Origin: Endozoicomonas sp965261315
Lineage (GTDB): Bacteria; Pseudomonadota; Gammaproteobacteria; Pseudomonadales; Endozoicomonadaceae
Length of the DNA stretch: 64,000 nucleotides
Direction of reading: 5' to 3'
Assembly: GCA_965261315.1 (NCBI GenBank)
Contig: CBDHDM010000016.1
Coordinates: 1 to 64,000, forward strand
Positions 62,796 through 64,000 of this stretch are shown in pieces; within the stretch, counting starts at the first letter, position 1, and every line of letters begins with the position of its first letter. The notes below the pieces were generated by a model. That model saw nothing but the letters and a program-made list of their open reading frames with translations, was not told where the DNA came from and searched no databases. The position numbers were made by a program, and so were the translations under genes.

Positions 62796-63437
62796 AACTC
62801 GTGAACACTTTTTGCTGATTTCCAGAATAGGTGTTCACGAACCAGAATTACTGTTCACGCTTCCAGAATCTTATTTCTAAAATGGAATTTACTTCTCTTA
62901 AGCATTGATTTTGTTGAATTCCTGCCGTTTAAACTTGTACTGACTGGTCAAGGGACGACGGCATGCCAGAAAAAAACGGTTTATCAATGCGTAAAATCAG
63001 AGAAATTCTAAGACTGAAATACGACTGTAACCTCAGTATCCGACAGATTGCTGCCAGTACCAGAGTCAGTGTTGGTGCAGTCACCAAATACCTGCAACTC
63101 TTTGTGAAATCCGGGTTGACCTGGCCTCTTCCTGAGGGAGCTGACGACACCTTTATCATCAATAAGCTCATGCCAGAATCGGCTGATAATCCCCGCAAAG
63201 GGCTAGTTGATCCTGACTGGGTTGAGATGCATCGTGAACTCAAGCGCAAAGGCATGACCAAGCAGTTACTCTGGGAAGAGTACTGCCAGGCGTACCCTCA
63301 CAACGCCTACAGTTACCCCCAGTACTGTCATCGCTACAGCGAGTGGCGAAAGAAACAGAAACGTTCCATGCGGCAGGTACACAAGGCTGGTGAAAAGCTG
63401 TTTATTGATTACGCCGGAATTACGATACCTGTCGTGT
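62796..63437 (+). mobile_element. IS21-family element, left part only
   Basis: Terminal sequences TGTTCACGAACCAGAATTAC and TGTTCACGCTTCCAGAAT (62832-62869) form the 20-bp direct repeat typical of IS21 ends. They are followed by the start of istA. CGTGAACAC (62800-62808) and GTGTTCACG (62831-62839) are inverted, suggesting two IS21 ends abutting. The element is cut at 63437 by an IS66 element. Confidence 0.75.
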
Positions 63438-63439
63438 AA
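62963..63439 (+). pseudogene. istA: IS21 transposase IstA, 5' fragment
   Basis: 158 residues of an about 500-residue protein: MRKIREILRLKYDCNLSIRQ with IAASTRVSVGAVTKYL (helix-turn-helix), LMPESADNPRKGLVDPDWVE, LWEEYCQAYPHNAYSYPQYC and the first catalytic Asp in GEKLFIDYAGITIPV. It stops where GTAAGCGCC of IS66 begins. istB is not present. Confidence 0.88.
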
Positions 63440-63516
63440 GCGCCAAAATAACCCACGTTCTACCCGGCTAAACGCTGATAAGGAATCATAAGGTCTCTGA
63501 TTACACGGAGGCTCCG

Positions 63517-63849
63517 ATGGACAATCCAAAAACTACCCGGGAACAATGGCAGCAACGAGTCGAAGCCTGGCATGACTCCGGGTTGAGCCAAAATGCCTGG
63601 AGTCGACAGAACGGCGTTAAGCCATCACAACTTGGATACTGGAAAAAGAAGTTGCGGACTGGGAAAGCTCCTGCTTTATCATCAAAAACTGTTTCTGCCT
63701 TTGTGCCCGTTTCCCTGACGCAGAACCAGAGTCAAACTTGCGAAGAATCATCCCCTTTAACGGTATCATTGCCCAGTGGGCTCAGTGTTTCCGGGATTAA
63801 TCATCAAAACCTCGCTCTGGCTGGTGAGTTGATTGGATTGCTGCGATGA
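63517..63849 (+). CDS. tnpA: IS66-family accessory protein TnpA
   Basis: 110 residues: TREQWQQRVEAWHDSGLSQN then AWSRQNGVKPSQLGYWKKKL is the IS66 TnpA helix-turn-helix region; LPSGLSVSGINHQNLALAGE resembles its C-terminal end. GGAGG is six or seven bases before the ATG. The stop overlaps the next start (ATGA). Confidence 0.92.
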   Translation: MDNPKTTREQWQQRVEAWHDSGLSQNAWSRQNGVKPSQLGYWKKKLRTGKAPALSSKTVSAFVPVSLTQNQSQTCEESSPLTVSLPSGLSVSGINHQNLALAGELIGLLR

Positions 63850-64000
63850 ATCAACCTGTAATGCGCCCGTCGTCCAGCTTGCCTGAGGTCTACCTTTATC
63901 GGGATCCCATCGATTTTCGAAAGTCCTTCAAGGGGCTGGCGGTACTGATCGAGCAGGAACTTGGGCATAACCCTTTTGATGGTCACCTCTATGCCTTCAC
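63846..64000 (+). CDS. tnpB: IS66-family accessory protein TnpB (partial, runs off window)
   Basis: The first 51 residues include VYLYRDPIDFRKSFKGLAVL and IEQELGHNPFDGHLYAF, the IS66 Orf2/TnpB signature (DMRKGFDGL-AxxVxxxLxxxPFxGxLFVF in other members). Coupled to tnpA by a 4-bp ATGA overlap. Confidence 0.92.
   Translation, partial: MNQPVMRPSSSLPEVYLYRDPIDFRKSFKGLAVLIEQELGHNPFDGHLYAF

Larger units (their letters stand above)
63438..64000 (+). mobile_element. IS66-family element, left part (continues beyond window)
   Basis: Begins with GTAAGCGCCAAAATAACCC, an IS66-type terminus, immediately after truncated istA, and carries the first two IS66 accessory genes. The right end lies outside the window. 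Confidence 0.85.

Overview
The window looks like a marine, animal-associated gammaproteobacterium of the Oceanospirillales type. An Endozoicomonas-like genome is my best guess, inferred from gene content rather than any marker gene: gammaproteobacterial housekeeping genes (pstB, phoU, maeA, gor, gltS, sbcCD, truC), a giant type I-secreted adhesin, a gene for a eukaryotic-style transcription factor, and a dense pile of nested insertion sequences and group II introns. No rRNA, tRNA or CRISPR array was recognised.

Layout. 1-1293: end of the phosphate operon (pstB, phoU). 1584-23176: one type I secretion operon, with an ABC exporter, an HlyD-type adaptor and a very large repeat adhesin. The adhesin's frame is interrupted at about 10.0-10.15 kb by a 105-bp rearranged insert, but the same frame resumes and runs to a type I secretion C-terminus. 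23292-28371: pentapeptide-repeat protein, zinc/cadmium P-type ATPase, an unknown protein with a papain-like residue pattern, and an ArsR/SmtB repressor with a complete alpha-5 zinc motif. 28627-35187: EamA transporter, malic enzyme, SnoaL-like protein and glutathione reductase. Between these genes lie three copies of an unnamed intergenic repeat of about 250-275 bp ending in a TGTTAC/GTAACA hairpin.

35357-39525 is an accessory segment. A TnsA-like gene is split by an IS1182-family element with a CTAG target duplication. Next comes the most striking gene (37707-38819), a 370-residue protein with a complete bZIP domain. It matches CREB/ATF and especially cap'n'collar (NRF/NF-E2) bZIP proteins: a CNC-like helix before the basic region, the N-x7-R-x9-L signature, a six-step zipper, a DGxxxVPR-like tail and a DSGxxS phosphodegron-like motif. 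It has a bacterial ribosome binding site and a strong intrinsic terminator. A reasonable hypothesis is a host-derived or host-mimicking protein delivered into animal cells.

39697-50496 is mostly ordinary: gltS, sbcC and sbcD in one operon, a decayed patch (truncated efflux adaptor, transposase scrap, frameshifted acetyltransferase), several uncharacterised small proteins and a second EamA transporter. From about 50.6 kb to the end the sequence is a mobile-element graveyard. An ISKra4-like element sits in truC and is itself interrupted by an ISL3 element. A truncated group II intron carries an IS110 element inside it. A second ISL3 copy has an 8-bp target duplication. An ISNCY-like element has perfect termini but a damaged transposase. 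A second group II intron keeps its 3' RNA domains but has a broken reverse transcriptase. IS21 and IS66 fragments follow. Within this pile is a basic 17-residue-repeat protein gene whose start codon is built from the last unit of a 13 x 8-bp tandem repeat.
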